Below, in pieces: positions 17,027 through 25,533 of a stretch of DNA of 64,000 nucleotides (positions are counted from its first letter, which is position 1; each line of letters starts with the position of its first letter). The notes under the pieces are model-generated. The model ran no database searches and had not been told where the DNA came from. It saw nothing but the letters and a program-made list of their open reading frames with translations. The position numbers and the translations under genes were made by a program. The stretch lies in assembly GCF_003182255.1 (NCBI RefSeq), contig NZ_QGTQ01000001.1, forward strand, positions 186,001 to 250,000, given 5' to 3'. Source of the DNA: Paenibacillus cellulosilyticus. GTDB taxonomy: Bacteria > Bacillota > Bacilli > Paenibacillales > Paenibacillaceae.

Positions 17027-17455
17027 TCACTCGCAGTCGCTGCATTCCCGAATCTGTCCAAGCACATCACGAATCGTAATGGCATTGAAGTGAGCTTCAA
17101 GATGCTTCTCCGCTGTGCAAAAAATGCCGAACATGACTTCATTCATGTTCGAGCCAACAACGCAATCCATGTCTGGGTTGCCCGAGCACCAGCTTGGCAT
17201 GAGCGACCCTTGGGCCATGGCGCGATAAATATCGCCAAGCGTCACTTTGTCAGGCTCTGCTGTAAGCCGATATCCGCCGCCCGCGCCTTCGCGCGTTGCA
17301 ACGTAGCCGGACTTGCGCAGCGTGCTCATTACTTTGCGGATACGGGCGGAATTCGTATTGACATTGTCAGCCAGCATCTCGCTCGAGGCCATGCCATCAG
17401 GCAAATAGGCCAAGTAAACCAGACTGTGTACGGCTATCGTAAATTCGCTGTTCAT
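17027..17455 (-). CDS. Rrf2 family transcriptional regulator
   Basis: A 142-aa DNA-binding protein. The N-terminal winged helix (MASSEMLADNV ... RIRKVMSTLRKSGYV, then GAGGGYRL) is the Rrf2 hallmark. Cys90, Cys98 and Cys113 occupy the region where Rrf2 proteins bind Fe-S or sense thiol state, and two more Cys (138, 141) are at the C-terminus. The promoter at 17486-17514 is overlapped by a perfect inverted repeat, suggesting autorepression. Its target genes are not obvious; the aldo/keto reductase downstream of it on the same strand lies further upstream in coordinates and has its own start region. Confidence 0.9.
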   Translation of the reverse strand: MNSEFTIAVHSLVYLAYLPDGMASSEMLADNVNTNSARIRKVMSTLRKSGYVATREGAGGGYRLTAEPDKVTLGDIYRAMAQGSLMPSWCSGNPDMDCVVGSNMNEVMFGIFCTAEKHLEAHFNAITIRDVLGQIRECSDCE

Positions 17456-17479
17456 TTACTGGTTGCCACCCCGTTTCAT

Positions 17480-17502
17480 ACTGTAATCATATCAGTTACA
17501 GT
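17480..17502. promoter_or_regulatory. Probable Rrf2 operator
   Basis: ACTGTAA-N9-TTACAGT is a perfect inverted repeat with 7-bp arms, covering the -10 box of the regulator's own promoter. Overlap with the promoter suggests negative autoregulation. Confidence 0.7.
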
Positions 17503-17514
17503 TAACCCTGTCAA
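17486..17514 (-). promoter_or_regulatory. Sigma-A promoter of the Rrf2 gene
   Basis: On the minus strand TTGACA (17509-17514), a 17-bp spacer and TATGAT (17486-17491). Confidence 0.85.
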
Positions 17515-17580
17515 GCCGGCGGCAACCTATATGGTGCTTCCCGAATAGCGGTTATATGCGGATTTTCCTCATGCCAAATG

Positions 17581-18411
17581 CTACACGAACGTGAGCGGGT
17601 CTGGACCGAACCGGCGTCCCTCGTTCAATGCATCAATCGCAGCTGCATCCGCTTCCGACAGTTCAAAATCAAACAAATCCGCGTTCTCGGCAATACGCGA
17701 AGGCGTAACCGACTTCGGAATCGTAATAACGCCGCGCTGCAGATCCCAGCGGAGAACGATTTGCGCCGGCGACTTGCCATACTTCGCTGCCAGCTCAGTC
17801 AGCAATGGCTGATCCAGATTGCCTTGCATAAGCGGGCTCCACGCTTCAAGCTGAATACCCCGCTCGCGGCACAGCGATTGCAGCGAGGGCTGCGTCAGCA
17901 GCGGGTGGAACTCAATTTGATTTACCGCCGGTATCACTTCACAGTTCGCAAGCAGCTCCTTCAGCTGCGGCTCCAGGAAGTTGCTGACGCCTATCGCACG
18001 AACGCTGCCGTCACGGTACAACTTCTCCAGCGCGCGGTATGTATCGACGTACTTGCCCGTCACTGGCCAGTGAACGAGATACAGGTCAATGACATCCAGC
18101 CCAAGCTTGCGACGGCTCACCTCGAACGCCTTCAGCGTCGCATCATAGCCTTGATCTTCATTCCACACTTTCGTCGTAATGAACAGCTCGTCCCGGTTCA
18201 CGCCGCACTCGCGAATCGCACGGCCAACGCCCTCTTCATTATGGTAGAAGGAAGCGGTGTCGATGCTCCGGTAGCCGATCTCTACGGCTGAGCGAATCGC
18301 GTTCACGACCTGCTCACCATCCTCTGCCTGCCAGACGCCAAGGCCAAGCCATGGCATACGAACGCCATTGTTCAGTGTTACCGTATCTGCAATATGCTTT
18401 GGAATACTCAT
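17581..18411 (-). CDS. Aldo/keto reductase
   Basis: NADPH-dependent cytosolic reductase of 276 aa in the YvgN/YtbE-like branch. The catalytic tetrad is visible: DTASFYHNEE (Asp, Tyr), TTKVWNED (Lys) and LVHWPV (His), and the NADP-binding IPKSVTPSRIAENA is near the C-terminus. Relatives reduce glyoxal and methylglyoxal and other small carbonyls; the actual substrate here is unknown. Start ATG 18411 follows GGAGATGCAACACG. It is followed on the minus strand by the Rrf2 gene only after a 126-bp gap containing that gene's promoter. Confidence 0.92.
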   Translation of the reverse strand: MSIPKHIADTVTLNNGVRMPWLGLGVWQAEDGEQVVNAIRSAVEIGYRSIDTASFYHNEEGVGRAIRECGVNRDELFITTKVWNEDQGYDATLKAFEVSRRKLGLDVIDLYLVHWPVTGKYVDTYRALEKLYRDGSVRAIGVSNFLEPQLKELLANCEVIPAVNQIEFHPLLTQPSLQSLCRERGIQLEAWSPLMQGNLDQPLLTELAAKYGKSPAQIVLRWDLQRGVITIPKSVTPSRIAENADLFDFELSEADAAAIDALNEGRRFGPDPLTFV

Positions 18412-18441
18412 CGTGTTGCATCTCCTATCTTATTCAATTAG

Positions 18442-19305
18442 TTAGAACAAACTAAGCTGCTCCGCATCGGGCTCCTCCGGCTTCGGCAGCGGCGGTACGG
18501 GTTGTCCGAGCATCGCCATCAGCTGACGTGCGTTATCGGCAGCATCCCCACCCGAGTTGTTGTTAAAAATAACAATAACCCGCTCCGACAGCTGCTCCAG
18601 TCGGCGCAGCCGCTCGGCCCATTCCGCAAGCTCTCCTTCGCTGTAGCGGTACAGATAACGGACGTCGCGCCAATTCGGCGCACTGCCGGATAACCAGCCC
18701 TCCGCATGTCTGCCGTGGAAGCGGACGAGCGTCAGCTTCTCATCGGTCGCCGCCTCAACAATCGGCACACAACCAACTCCGATCTGCGGCTCATCACATA
18801 TGCTGTGAATCCATTCATCTTGCTTCATATAATCAAGCGTTCGCTCCTGCATGTCAGGTTCGAACCAGCTCCGGTGCCGGAATTCGAGCATGCATGGTAT
18901 TCCCGCCATTCGCGCTCTCGCCTCGCGGACCATTCTAACATTGTCTCGTGTACAATCGAACCACGGCGGATACTGAAACAGCGCCGCCGCCAGCTTGCCG
19001 GCCTCGATCATCGGCAGCAGGGAATCGCGGAACGCCTTAAACATCACGCCTTCGCTTGGAAAAGGGATACGTCCTCGCGTGTGGCCAGTCATGCCTTGGT
19101 AGGCTTTGACGACGAATCCGAAGTCAGATGGTGTGTCGCTCGTCCACTTCGCCATATTCCGTTCCGGCTGCACCGCATAGAACGAGCTATCGACCTCAAC
19201 AACCGGAAACAAGCTGCTGTAGACGGCCAGCTTGTTCTTCGCTGCGCCGGGCGCCGCATACAGCTTATCGTGATCGCCCCAGCCCGCCAGTCCAATCTGA
19301 ATCAT
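18442..19305 (-). CDS. DUF72 (YecE-like) family protein
   Basis: A TIM-barrel-like protein of 287 aa; biochemical function unknown. Conserved features include MIQIGLAGWGDHD at the N-terminus, YPPWFDCTRDNVRMVR, LEFRHRSWF and VRFHGRHAEGW. Start ATG 19305 is favoured by GGGAGG 9 bp upstream and by the position of the conserved strand; ATG 19338 with GGAAGGA is an alternative giving 11 more residues. It lies 30 bp upstream of the aldo/keto reductase and may be cotranscribed with it. Confidence 0.85.
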   Translation of the reverse strand: MIQIGLAGWGDHDKLYAAPGAAKNKLAVYSSLFPVVEVDSSFYAVQPERNMAKWTSDTPSDFGFVVKAYQGMTGHTRGRIPFPSEGVMFKAFRDSLLPMIEAGKLAAALFQYPPWFDCTRDNVRMVREARARMAGIPCMLEFRHRSWFEPDMQERTLDYMKQDEWIHSICDEPQIGVGCVPIVEAATDEKLTLVRFHGRHAEGWLSGSAPNWRDVRYLYRYSEGELAEWAERLRRLEQLSERVIVIFNNNSGGDAADNARQLMAMLGQPVPPLPKPEEPDAEQLSLF

Positions 19306-19494
19306 CTCCGCCTGCCTCCCTCTCCGCCAACTGTTCATGAACGAATTCCTTCCATGAATATACTCGAACCCATTACGGCCTTTCAAGTTTACAAAAGGAA
19401 ACTGTGCGCCATTTACATGTCATGTGAGCCCAGATGACCGAATAGAATGAAATCAGAACGTCATCCTACTATTGTCCGAAGGTGGTGCTTTCCC

Positions 19495-19758
19495 ATGGTA
19501 TGGCTGTGGAGTGCGCTAGTTGTAATCGTTCTGGCTGTCGTTATCGTCCTCATTTCAACCTCGCGCTCAAGCTGGACGATCATTCAGACCGAAAGCGACA
19601 CACGCATTGACCTCGTTGACCGCTTGTATGCGTACTTGAAGTCACAGGGCATCAAATCCAGGCTTACCGGTGATAACAAGGTTCGCACCCTGCAAGTTCG
19701 CAAGCAGGATGAAGAACGAGCACGAGGACTCGCGGAGTCGTTTCAATCCAAGACGTAA
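19495..19758 (+). CDS. Small single-pass membrane protein, possibly DUF2007-like
   Basis: An 87-aa protein with one N-terminal membrane helix (LVVIVLAVVIVLIST) and a soluble C-terminal domain, IIQTESDTRIDLVDRLYAYL ... GIKSRLTGDN. That soluble part resembles the DUF2007 signal-transducing fold, in which two strands and a helix repeat; the resemblance is moderate. ATG 19495 has AAGGTGGTG at good spacing; an in-frame ATG at 19447 would add 16 residues. Monocistronic, followed by a terminator. Function unknown. Confidence 0.68.
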   Translation: MVWLWSALVVIVLAVVIVLISTSRSSWTIIQTESDTRIDLVDRLYAYLKSQGIKSRLTGDNKVRTLQVRKQDEERARGLAESFQSKT

Positions 19759-19832
19759 AGCAGCATTGTTTGACACCGACCTGCCTGCCGATAGTTTGGC
19801 ATCTGATCCGATAAGCCCCATCCGCCTACTTT

Positions 19833-19865
19833 GAGCGGTCGCCATCTGGCGATCGCTCCTTTTTA
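19833..19865 (+). terminator. Intrinsic terminator
   Basis: GAGCG-GTCGCCA pairs with TGGCGAT-CGCTC, followed by CTTTTT; it ends the small membrane protein gene. Confidence 0.82.
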
Positions 19866-19878
19866 TCGGTACGCTGCA

Positions 19879-19932
19879 CAAAACAAGCTCCTCCTGCGAT
19901 GCCGTCGGGCACGCAGGAGGAGCTTGTTTTGT
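19879..19932. terminator. Bidirectional terminator
   Basis: AAACAAGCTCCTCCTGCG pairs perfectly with CGCAGGAGGAGCTTGTTT, with A/T tracts on both sides. It lies between convergent units and should stop the minus-strand SMR operon. Confidence 0.88.
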
Positions 19933-19997
19933 CTCAATAGAAGGGTATCGCTTTACTAACAGGCATAAGTGCTGAATGATTGCCGATTGCTCTGTGC

Positions 19998-20321
19998 TTA
20001 ATGTGAAGCTCCGCTTATTTTCAAACCGATTACGCCAACGATAATCATGCCGATGAACAACAGCTTGCGCCAGTCCTTCGATTCACCAAACACGAACATG
20101 CCAAGCAGTACGCTGCCCGCGGAACCAATCCCTGTCCAGATGCCGTATGCGGTGCTGATCGGAATGTCCCGCAGCGCCTGCGACAGGCAATAGAAGCTGA
20201 CAATACCGGATATAATCGCGCCGACTGTGCCCTTCCACTTACGGAAGCCGTCGGACAGCTTCGTGAACGTTACCCCGCTTACCTCGCCAAGTCCGGATAA
20301 CAATAGAAACAACCAAGCCAT
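19998..20321 (-). CDS. SMR family multidrug efflux subunit (second of pair)
   Basis: A 107-aa four-helix transporter of the small multidrug resistance family, proton-coupled export of cationic drugs or guanidinium-like compounds. The conserved TM1 Glu lies in SGLGEVSGVTF, and TAYGIWTGIGSAGSVLLG is the SMR signature. Start ATG 20321 is 2 bp after the stop of the partner gene and has its own GGAGGTG site. Two-gene SMR pairs usually form heterodimers, as in EbrAB or YvdRS types; which type is not resolved. Confidence 0.92.
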   Translation of the reverse strand: MAWLFLLLSGLGEVSGVTFTKLSDGFRKWKGTVGAIISGIVSFYCLSQALRDIPISTAYGIWTGIGSAGSVLLGMFVFGESKDWRKLLFIGMIIVGVIGLKISGASH

Positions 20322-20323
20322 GT

Positions 20324-20746
20324 TTACTGCACCTCCTGCCGCTCAGACGCTACAGCCGCGCCATTGCTATGATGATCCTTGCCTGCGACCGTGCCATCGC
20401 CAGTCTGCTGTTGCTCCGCCGGCTTCTTCTCGCCCGAGATGACCTTGAGGCCGATAATGCCGCTGATCAATATCGTAATGAAAATTAGTTTGCCGACCTC
20501 CGCCGGCTCGTCAAGAAATAAAATGCCGACAAGCGCCGTGCCTGCCGTACCAATACCCGTAAAGATCGCGTACGCCGTACCGATCTCAATGACACGCATC
20601 GCCCTTGCGAACAAGGCGAAGCTCGAAATAAGCGCCACAACCGTTAATATACTCGGCACAAGCCGAGTGAAGCCATGCGACTCCTGCAGACCGAACGCCC
20701 ACGCGATCTCCAGAAAACCGCCTGCAATTAGATAGATCCATGCCAT
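20324..20746 (-). CDS. SMR family multidrug efflux subunit (first of pair)
   Basis: A 140-aa SMR protein with the essential Glu in GGFLEIAWAFGL and the signature GTAYAIFTGIGTAGTALVG. Four membrane helices end at about residue 105; a hydrophilic 35-residue tail rich in Gln, Glu and His follows, which is longer than in most SMR proteins. It is 4 bp downstream of the TetR gene and 2 bp upstream of its SMR partner, so the three genes form one operon. Confidence 0.92.
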   Translation of the reverse strand: MAWIYLIAGGFLEIAWAFGLQESHGFTRLVPSILTVVALISSFALFARAMRVIEIGTAYAIFTGIGTAGTALVGILFLDEPAEVGKLIFITILISGIIGLKVISGEKKPAEQQQTGDGTVAGKDHHSNGAAVASERQEVQ

Positions 20747-20750
20747 TGCC

Positions 20751-21344
20751 TTAATCTCCTCTCATGATGCCGTTCCACAGCCACTCCCATACGGCCTCGA
20801 CCCGTTCTCGGTGCGTCTTCGCGTCGTAGAGCTGAAACTCCACAAGCAGGCCGTCAATCAATGCGTAAATGACCGCGACCTGCCGATTCAAATTCACTGG
20901 CGGCGTACCTGCCTCTTCGGACGCAGCGCGCAGCAGCGCATGAAGATCATCCGTAATCTTCTCTTCGTACTGCAGAATATGCTGACGCAGCCGCTCATCC
21001 AATCCACGCGGCGGAGCAAGCATCACTCGTTTCAGAAACGCCTGCCCGATCGACATGCCTTTGAAATCGGTGTAGAAATCAAACAGCAGCCGCAGCCGTT
21101 CCTTCGCGGATAACTGCTCGACCCGCTCGCCGTCCATCTGCGCGATCCACTTCTCCCGCTCCTCGACAATGACGTCCTCGACGAGACGAAGGAATAGCTG
21201 CTCCTTCGATGCATAGTGCGCATAGATGGACGGCGTCTTAATGCCGACCTCCTTGGCAATGTCGGACAGCGACGTGCCTTCAAATCCATATTCCGTGAAC
21301 AGCTTGAGCGCTGTTTGTTGAATGCGATATGCGGTATCGTTCAT
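20751..21344 (-). CDS. TetR/AcrR family repressor of the SMR operon
   Basis: A 197-aa regulator: N-terminal TetR helix-turn-helix (ALKLFTEYGFEGTSLSDIAKE, given as two parts ALKLFTEYGF and GTSLSDIAKEVG) near residues 10-45 and a ligand-binding C-terminal domain. As first gene of the operon with two SMR subunits, it most likely represses them and responds to an exported compound. An inverted repeat just upstream of its start is the likely operator. Confidence 0.92.
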   Translation of the reverse strand: MNDTAYRIQQTALKLFTEYGFEGTSLSDIAKEVGIKTPSIYAHYASKEQLFLRLVEDVIVEEREKWIAQMDGERVEQLSAKERLRLLFDFYTDFKGMSIGQAFLKRVMLAPPRGLDERLRQHILQYEEKITDDLHALLRAASEEAGTPPVNLNRQVAVIYALIDGLLVEFQLYDAKTHRERVEAVWEWLWNGIMRGD

Positions 21345-21368
21345 GGGATCGAACCTCGTTTCGAATTT

Positions 21369-21388
21369 ACCTAACGAACGTTAGTTAG
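21369..21388. promoter_or_regulatory. Probable TetR operator
   Basis: CTAAC-GAAC-GTTAG, extended by a further TTAG repeat, lies 25 bp upstream of the TetR start codon. Such short palindromes upstream of TetR genes are usual autoregulatory sites. Confidence 0.6.
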
Positions 21389-21561
21389 TTGTTTCTGCTG
21401 ACCATTCTAGCTGAGGGGGAACGGGAAGTCAAGGGGCGATTATCCGCCTCCTATTTTCAAATTGTGGAAATATTATATTGTTTGATTTTGCAAGTATATG
21501 TTACGTTAGTGTTGGATTTATTGAATAAAATTGGGAACAAAGGAGTTGCCACGTCCGAATT

Positions 21562-22749
21562 ATGAAGAAAACATTGCATAACTTCTTACTTATCGTATGT
21601 ATATTGTTATTACTGCCTCAAACGATCTATGCAGACTCCTCTGATACGACTGCAGTACCAACCACAACGACAGATAGCTTATCCTCGAAGATCGTATTCC
21701 CGATCAAGTTCAATCGCGCGACAGGCGACGATATCATCTCAACCGCTGCGGACGAGAAGGGCAGCATCCTTATTGTGACGAATAACTACCTCAATATTAC
21801 GCATGACTACGGGAAGACTTGGGTGTCCCGCTCCCTCCCATCGTCCGGCATGTATGCGGTGCGTTATCTCAAAGGAAAGTTCTATCTATCCACGATGCAC
21901 GTCGATCAATACTATTCGGTGATCCGGATCTATGCGTCGAGCAATGGCGGAGACGAGTGGACGAAGCTGAGCCTTACGGCCAAGAACGGCCAGCCGGTCA
22001 CGATCGGCAGCCTGCAATATTTGAACGGCAAATATGTGATGCTCGGCACGCAGGTGCTTAACGAACGTACGCCGGTCTATACGTCAACCGACGGGTTCAC
22101 TTGGAACGAAGTAGGCAGCATCCCGTTCAATATCGGCTTTCTGACTTGGAACGGCACGCGCTACAGCGCATTCGGCGGCGGCTATCAGCTCACTCCACAG
22201 AACAAAAGCCAACAGATGACCCGCAACCAATTCAAGCTAAAGAATGGCAATTGGGCGGAGATGATCGTCTTCACGTCGAATGATCTAACCGAATGGACGA
22301 TGCAATCGGGCGCGATCAAGAAGAACTTCTATTATGATTCGTTATACGTGAATGGTAAGCCTTATCCCGTCTATGATTACCAGGAGGAGCAGCCGGTTAC
22401 GAACGGAACGATCATCCTCTACGATTACTACGGAAATCGACTGAAGTCGACGAACGGTATTACGTTCACGATGTCGAGCCAAGCCGACCTGTTCCCTACC
22501 AACGACTATCGCTCGCCGATGTTCCAAGTAGGCAAGCAATATATGATTTTCACGCAGTACTGGTATGCGTCTGGGGTTATGCGCTTGAATGTGCTGACTT
22601 CAACCGACAAGGTGCATTGGAAGACGACGAAGCTAAGCCGCAATACCGATAACATGTGGGTCTATCAGGCGGGAAGCATGCTGGTGGGCCTTACCGATAA
22701 GCATCTTCTGCTATCGAGCAACGGCATCGATTGGAAGGTCGTTCGCTAG
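21562..22749 (+). CDS. Secreted beta-propeller-like protein
   Basis: Exported protein of 395 aa with a signal peptide (FLLIVCILLLLPQTIYA, cleavage near residue 24). The mature part repeats the pattern of BNR/sialidase-type or YCF48-like propeller blades: ITHDYGKTWVSRSL, ASSNGGDEWTKLSL, TSTDGFTWNEVG, TSTDKVHWKTTKL, LSSNGIDWKVV. These Asp-box-like turns suggest a six- or seven-bladed propeller; catalytic sialidase residues were not found, so an enzymatic role is not claimed. It has AAAGGAG about 14 bp before ATG, a wide spacing. Single gene with its own terminator. Confidence 0.72.
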   Translation: MKKTLHNFLLIVCILLLLPQTIYADSSDTTAVPTTTTDSLSSKIVFPIKFNRATGDDIISTAADEKGSILIVTNNYLNITHDYGKTWVSRSLPSSGMYAVRYLKGKFYLSTMHVDQYYSVIRIYASSNGGDEWTKLSLTAKNGQPVTIGSLQYLNGKYVMLGTQVLNERTPVYTSTDGFTWNEVGSIPFNIGFLTWNGTRYSAFGGGYQLTPQNKSQQMTRNQFKLKNGNWAEMIVFTSNDLTEWTMQSGAIKKNFYYDSLYVNGKPYPVYDYQEEQPVTNGTIILYDYYGNRLKSTNGITFTMSSQADLFPTNDYRSPMFQVGKQYMIFTQYWYASGVMRLNVLTSTDKVHWKTTKLSRNTDNMWVYQAGSMLVGLTDKHLLLSSNGIDWKVVR

Positions 22750-22756
22750 ACAAAAA

Positions 22757-22806
22757 GAGACCCATAAGCGATCACGTCACAAAGGCGCGATCCTTACGGG
22801 TCTTTC
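22757..22806 (+). terminator. Intrinsic terminator
   Basis: AGACCCATAAGCGATC pairs with GATCCTTACGGGTCT (one mismatch), followed by TTCC. It ends the secreted-protein gene and faces the minus-strand ABC operon. Confidence 0.72.
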
Positions 22807-22860
22807 CTATTATTTATGAGGGGTTTAAGCCATGCGAGCTGTACAAGTGTGAATTAATCA

Positions 22861-24558
22861 TTAGTAGCCAAGCTTGCTCTTCGTTTTCTCGAAGATTTCG
22901 TTAGCCATATCCGTGTAACGCGTGCTGCCGTTTGCTTCTGCTTGTTTCACATAAGAATCCCACTCTGTGCCGATATTCGCTTGGCCCGTAATGAACTTCA
23001 GCGTCATCGTCTTCACATAGTCCATCAGCGGCTTGGAGATCAGGTTCATCTCTTCGCTATCGTCAGCAGATCCCATGATTGGAGGAGCAACTTTACGTGC
23101 TTGGCGCAGCGTCAGAATGCGGTCGTTGTAATCCTTCTCGCCTTCGGACATTTTCGACAGCTTCAGCTTAGCCGAACCGCCGTAAGCGAATACACCGCCG
23201 CCGAAACCATAGTCGACGTTCAGTTTCTTCTCTGCCGTTGGGTTCAGACCGTTAAACGTAATATCCGAGTTGAGCTTGATGTTGCCGTCTGCATCCTTGG
23301 AATACGTCTCGCCTTCAACGCCCCACAGGCTCAGCGTGTGACCTTCGTCGGAGTACCACAGCCAGTCAACGAAACGCAGCATCTGAATGAACTTCTCTTC
23401 GCCCAGCTTCTTGAGTGCGTTCTGGCTGATCATGACACCATTCTCGAGGCGCGACGCTTCGATTTGCAGCTGACCTTTAGGGCCGCCCGGCTGAACGATC
23501 ATGTACAGATCCGCGTCAGGCACTTGCATCTTCGCTACCATATCTGCGAGGTTCTGGTAGTTGCCATTGATAACGTACGTATCGCCTTTGTAGAACTTAG
23601 CTAGCGCTGCATCGTCTTCCTGCGTGAACGATTCTGGATCCAGAATGCCTTCGGAATACAGCTTGTTGAAATACGTCACATAGTTCTTGAAGTCTTCCGT
23701 CGTGTCGGCAAAATTGAACTTCTTCTGGTCTTGGTCGAATACCAAGCCGTTGGACAAGCCCCAGCCGCCTGTTACGCCGTACTCAACAGCCGCGATGTTG
23801 AGCGTAGACTCGCCTTTGAAGCGGTCCGACATCACATACTTAGCACCCGTGTAATCTTTAACCTTCTTCATTGCATCGTAGAAGTCTTCATACGTCCAGT
23901 TGCCTTCGTTTGCTTTGACATCAACGCCTGCCTTCTCGAAGACGTCTTTACGAATGATGTACGAGTAGCCGCCGCCCGCTACTTCCCACAGTCCCGGAAG
24001 CACGTAGTATTTGCCGTCATCCTTCAGCTTCGCCTTCAGATCTTCCTCCATGCCCCAGTCCTTAACGGCTTTCTGGTAGTTCGGCATGTACTGCACCCAG
24101 TCGCTGATCGGAACAATCTGTCCGCCGGCTACGAACGGGCTCTCGTCGTACGTCTTCGGAATGATGAACGGTGCGTCGCCGCTGTTGACGAGCAACGTCT
24201 TCTGGTTCTCGTACTCGGTTCTCGCCGTGACCGTCAGATCGAAGGAAACGTTCGTTTTCTCCTTGATCGCGCTCCACAGTCTCCAGTCTGCCTTGTACGG
24301 ATAACCTTCGTTGTCGCTGAACATCATGGAGTACGATACAGGCTCATCCGAATGGAAGGTTGTATCTTCACCGAATGTGTAGCCAACTGCCTCTGCGTTG
24401 CTCGTCGCATCTGTGTTGCCTGCTGTTTCTGTACTTGTTTTCTCTGTTGTACTAGACTCCCCGTTTGTGTCCTTGTCATTGTCACTGCCGCATGCTGCGA
24501 GACCGAAAACCATAGATGCCGCAAGCATAATACCTGTTGCCTTCTTAAACCTGTTCAT
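22861..24558 (-). CDS. Extracellular solute-binding lipoprotein of a sugar ABC importer (LplA-like)
   Basis: A 565-aa lipoprotein that captures a carbohydrate outside the membrane for the two permeases upstream. The signal peptide ends in lipobox LAAC. A low-complexity linker rich in Thr, Ser and Glu follows (about 25-55), then the family 1-type fold with the long extra loops seen in Paenibacillus LplA proteins. Start ATG 24558 is set by GAGGAGG six bases upstream; ATG 24573 lies upstream of that site. The import ATPase is not encoded here, as usual for this class, which shares MsmX-type ATPases. The sugar is unknown. Confidence 0.9.
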   Translation of the reverse strand: MNRFKKATGIMLAASMVFGLAACGSDNDKDTNGESSTTEKTSTETAGNTDATSNAEAVGYTFGEDTTFHSDEPVSYSMMFSDNEGYPYKADWRLWSAIKEKTNVSFDLTVTARTEYENQKTLLVNSGDAPFIIPKTYDESPFVAGGQIVPISDWVQYMPNYQKAVKDWGMEEDLKAKLKDDGKYYVLPGLWEVAGGGYSYIIRKDVFEKAGVDVKANEGNWTYEDFYDAMKKVKDYTGAKYVMSDRFKGESTLNIAAVEYGVTGGWGLSNGLVFDQDQKKFNFADTTEDFKNYVTYFNKLYSEGILDPESFTQEDDAALAKFYKGDTYVINGNYQNLADMVAKMQVPDADLYMIVQPGGPKGQLQIEASRLENGVMISQNALKKLGEEKFIQMLRFVDWLWYSDEGHTLSLWGVEGETYSKDADGNIKLNSDITFNGLNPTAEKKLNVDYGFGGGVFAYGGSAKLKLSKMSEGEKDYNDRILTLRQARKVAPPIMGSADDSEEMNLISKPLMDYVKTMTLKFITGQANIGTEWDSYVKQAEANGSTRYTDMANEIFEKTKSKLGY

Positions 24559-24645
24559 GGTACGCCTCCTCAAACCATCAAAATAATATAATGGATAGAA
24601 ATGACTGCAGCAAGCTGCTGCCTCTTCTGTGAAACCAATTGTTGG

Positions 24646-25518
24646 TTAACCCTTTACGGAGCCGATCAGCATACCCTGTACGAAATATTTCTGAACGAAC
24701 GGGTAGATACAAATAATCGGCAGTGAAGTTAGGATCATGGCTGTCGATTTGATCGTTGCAGCAATCTGCGTCGCAGCCGCGTCGGACGAACTGAATTCAT
24801 TCGTGCCGATCGCACTGTCGATGATTTGCCGCAAATAGAGAGCGACTGGCCAATGTTCCTTCGACTGCAAATAAAGCGAGGCGCTGAACCAGTCGTTCCA
24901 GATCGCAACCATGCTGAACAGAATCATTGTCGCCAGAATCGGCTTGGAGAGCGGCAGCGTCATTCTTGCAAAAATGCCGTATGTGCCTAGTCCATCTACT
25001 CTCGCAGCTTCATCGACTTCATTAGGCAAGCCGGCGAAGAACGTCTTCACCAATATGACATTGAATGCGCTAATCGCGCCGGGAATCACGATCGCCCAGA
25101 TGGTGTCACGCATATGCATCATTTGAGCGACGAGAACGTAGTTCGGAATCAATCCGCCCCCGAAGTACATCGTAAACAGGACAAACGGGATAAAAAACTT
25201 GTTCAGTCGAAGCTTCTCCTTCGACAAGGGATAAGCCAATATCGCCGTTAAAGATACCGAAATAACGGTGCCGAGCACGGCATATAGGATCGTGTTGCTG
25301 TAGTACTTATAAAATTCAGGCTTCTGCAAAAGGAGCTTATACGTATTCGCGGTGAAGTCGACCGGAAATAGCGTGACCTTCCCTGCGTAGATCGCAGCTT
25401 CCGAACTGAAGGACTGCGCGACCAAATAAACGAAAGGGTAGAGCGTAAAGATGACAACAAACAACATGACCAGCGCGTTAAACCCTTGAAATGTACGATA
25501 AGAGGCTGAAACCTTCAT
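24646..25518 (-). CDS. Carbohydrate ABC transporter permease (LplC/YtcP-like)
   Basis: Inner-membrane permease of 290 aa with six predicted helices and the ATPase-coupling EAA loop EVDEAARVDGLGTYGIFARMT (core DEAARVDGLGTYG) near residue 185. It ends YFVQGMLIGSVKG, the typical C-terminus of LplC-type subunits. It is 15 bp downstream of the partner permease and 87 bp upstream of the binding-protein gene, in the order permease-permease-binding protein. Confidence 0.92.
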   Translation of the reverse strand: MKVSASYRTFQGFNALVMLFVVIFTLYPFVYLVAQSFSSEAAIYAGKVTLFPVDFTANTYKLLLQKPEFYKYYSNTILYAVLGTVISVSLTAILAYPLSKEKLRLNKFFIPFVLFTMYFGGGLIPNYVLVAQMMHMRDTIWAIVIPGAISAFNVILVKTFFAGLPNEVDEAARVDGLGTYGIFARMTLPLSKPILATMILFSMVAIWNDWFSASLYLQSKEHWPVALYLRQIIDSAIGTNEFSSSDAAATQIAATIKSTAMILTSLPIICIYPFVQKYFVQGMLIGSVKG

Positions 25519-25533
25519 GCATGATACTCCCTT

